Below, one piece after another: positions 13,032 through 13,518 of a stretch of 13,518 bases of DNA. Below the pieces are notes generated by a model. The model did no database searches. It was not told the DNA's origin and saw only the letters and a list, made by a program, of their open reading frames with translations. Location of the stretch: assembly GCA_905204385.1 (NCBI GenBank), contig CAJKZL010000030.1, positions 1-13,518 of the forward strand, written 5' to 3'. Made by a program: the position numbers and the translations under genes. Numbering within the stretch: the stretch's first letter is position 1; each line of letters begins with the position of its first letter. This stretch comes from an uncultured Odoribacter sp. (GTDB taxonomy: Bacteria; Bacteroidota; Bacteroidia; Bacteroidales; Marinifilaceae).

Positions 13032-13518
13032 ATGAAAAGTTTTAAAGTAAACAGCGACGGTTATTACGGGAGATTCGGAGGAGCTTATATCCCTGAAATT
13101 CTTCATGCCCATGTAGAAAATTTAAAGAATGCTTATCTGCGGGAGATGGAGGATCCTGCTTTTCAGCAGGAGTTTAGGGATCTGCTGTGCAATTATGTCG
13201 GAAGGCCCAGCCCTCTGTATGCGGCAAAGCGGTTGAGCGAGCGTTACGGTTGCCGGATTTACCTGAAACGTGAAGATCTGAACCATACCGTGGCCAATAA
13301 GATCAACAACACCATCGGCCAGATCTTGTTGGCCCGCAGAATGGGAAAGACACGGATTATTGCCGAGACCGGAGCGGGGCAGCACGGGGTGGCGACGGCA
13401 ACCGTCTGTGCGCTGATGGATATGGAATGTATCGTTTATATGGGAGCCACCGATGTGGAACGCCAGCAACCTAATGTGGAGAAAATGGAAATGCTGGGCG
13501 CAACGGTAGTCCCTGTGA
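13032..13518 (+). CDS. trpB: Tryptophan synthase beta chain, N-terminal part (cut by window edge)
   Basis: The first 162 codons are present. TrpB joins indole with serine on PLP to make tryptophan, in complex with TrpA. The start ATG 13032 gives [20 protein letters not shown], matching the family N-terminus (FGxFGGxYxPE). Further family landmarks are [14 protein letters not shown] (57-70), [10 protein letters not shown] (77-86), the PLP lysine Lys90 in KINN (90-93), Glu112 and [13 protein letters not shown] (113-125), and [17 protein letters not shown] (141-157). The PLP loop reads HTVANKINN where the family is almost always HTGAHKINN, so Val87 and Asn89 replace Gly and His. The gene follows the trp attenuator by 116 bp. 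trpB as first trp gene fits the trpB-E-G-D-C-F-A order known from several Bacteroidetes, though the later genes lie outside the window. Confidence 0.95.
   Translation, partial: MKSFKVNSDGYYGRFGGAYIPEILHAHVENLKNAYLREMEDPAFQQEFRDLLCNYVGRPSPLYAAKRLSERYGCRIYLKREDLNHTVANKINNTIGQILLARRMGKTRIIAETGAGQHGVATATVCALMDMECIVYMGATDVERQQPNVEKMEMLGATVVPV

Noticed and set aside
1..13518. CRISPR arrays, tRNA or rRNA genes, insertion sequences, prophage or integron features
   Set aside because: Both strands were read for spaced direct repeats, transposase or integrase motifs and tRNA-like cloverleaf segments, and none was seen.

Overview
The window looks like a chromosomal segment of a member of the Bacteroidota, probably order Bacteroidales. 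The evidence is Bacteroidetes-type promoters (TTTG, about 19 bp, TAnnTTTG) ahead of several genes, purine-rich rather than strong Shine-Dalgarno start regions, and typical families: a DUF3857 exported protein, a GxDLY-type SGNH esterase, a long MacB/FtsX-like permease and a SlyD with a Cys-rich tail. trpB is the first trp gene, as in several members of this phylum. I cannot name the genus.

Left part (1-8217, all minus strand). A DUF3857-type exported protein is cut by the window edge. It follows a two-domain SGNH hydrolase. Upstream, beyond a strong intrinsic terminator, lies the NAD de novo block, read leftwards as nadB (L-aspartate oxidase), nadC (quinolinate phosphoribosyltransferase), a 197-bp low-complexity spacer with a good promoter at its end, nadA (quinolinate synthase) and pheT (Phe-tRNA synthetase beta chain). 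NadB and NadA convert aspartate and dihydroxyacetone phosphate to quinolinate. NadC then makes nicotinate mononucleotide. pheT appears to ride on the nadA transcript.

Middle (8218-10759). A divergent intergenic region carries a perfect inverted repeat that looks like an operator. It is followed on the plus strand by a lone FtsX/MacB-type ABC permease with no ATPase gene next to it.

Right part (10760-13518, plus strand). A SlyD-type FKBP prolyl isomerase gene has a consensus promoter but an in-frame TAA at codon 17. It is followed closely by aroC (chorismate synthase). Next comes a long leader holding what reads as a complete tryptophan attenuator: a promoter, a 29-codon leader peptide with Trp-Trp-Trp and a fourth Trp, alternative base-pairing segments, and a GC-rich terminator with a U-tract. 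The window ends inside trpB, whose PLP-lysine loop carries two unusual substitutions. aroC supplies chorismate, the precursor used by the trp pathway.

The observations most worth a second look are the trp leader attenuator, the nonsense codon in slyD, and the altered TrpB active-site loop.
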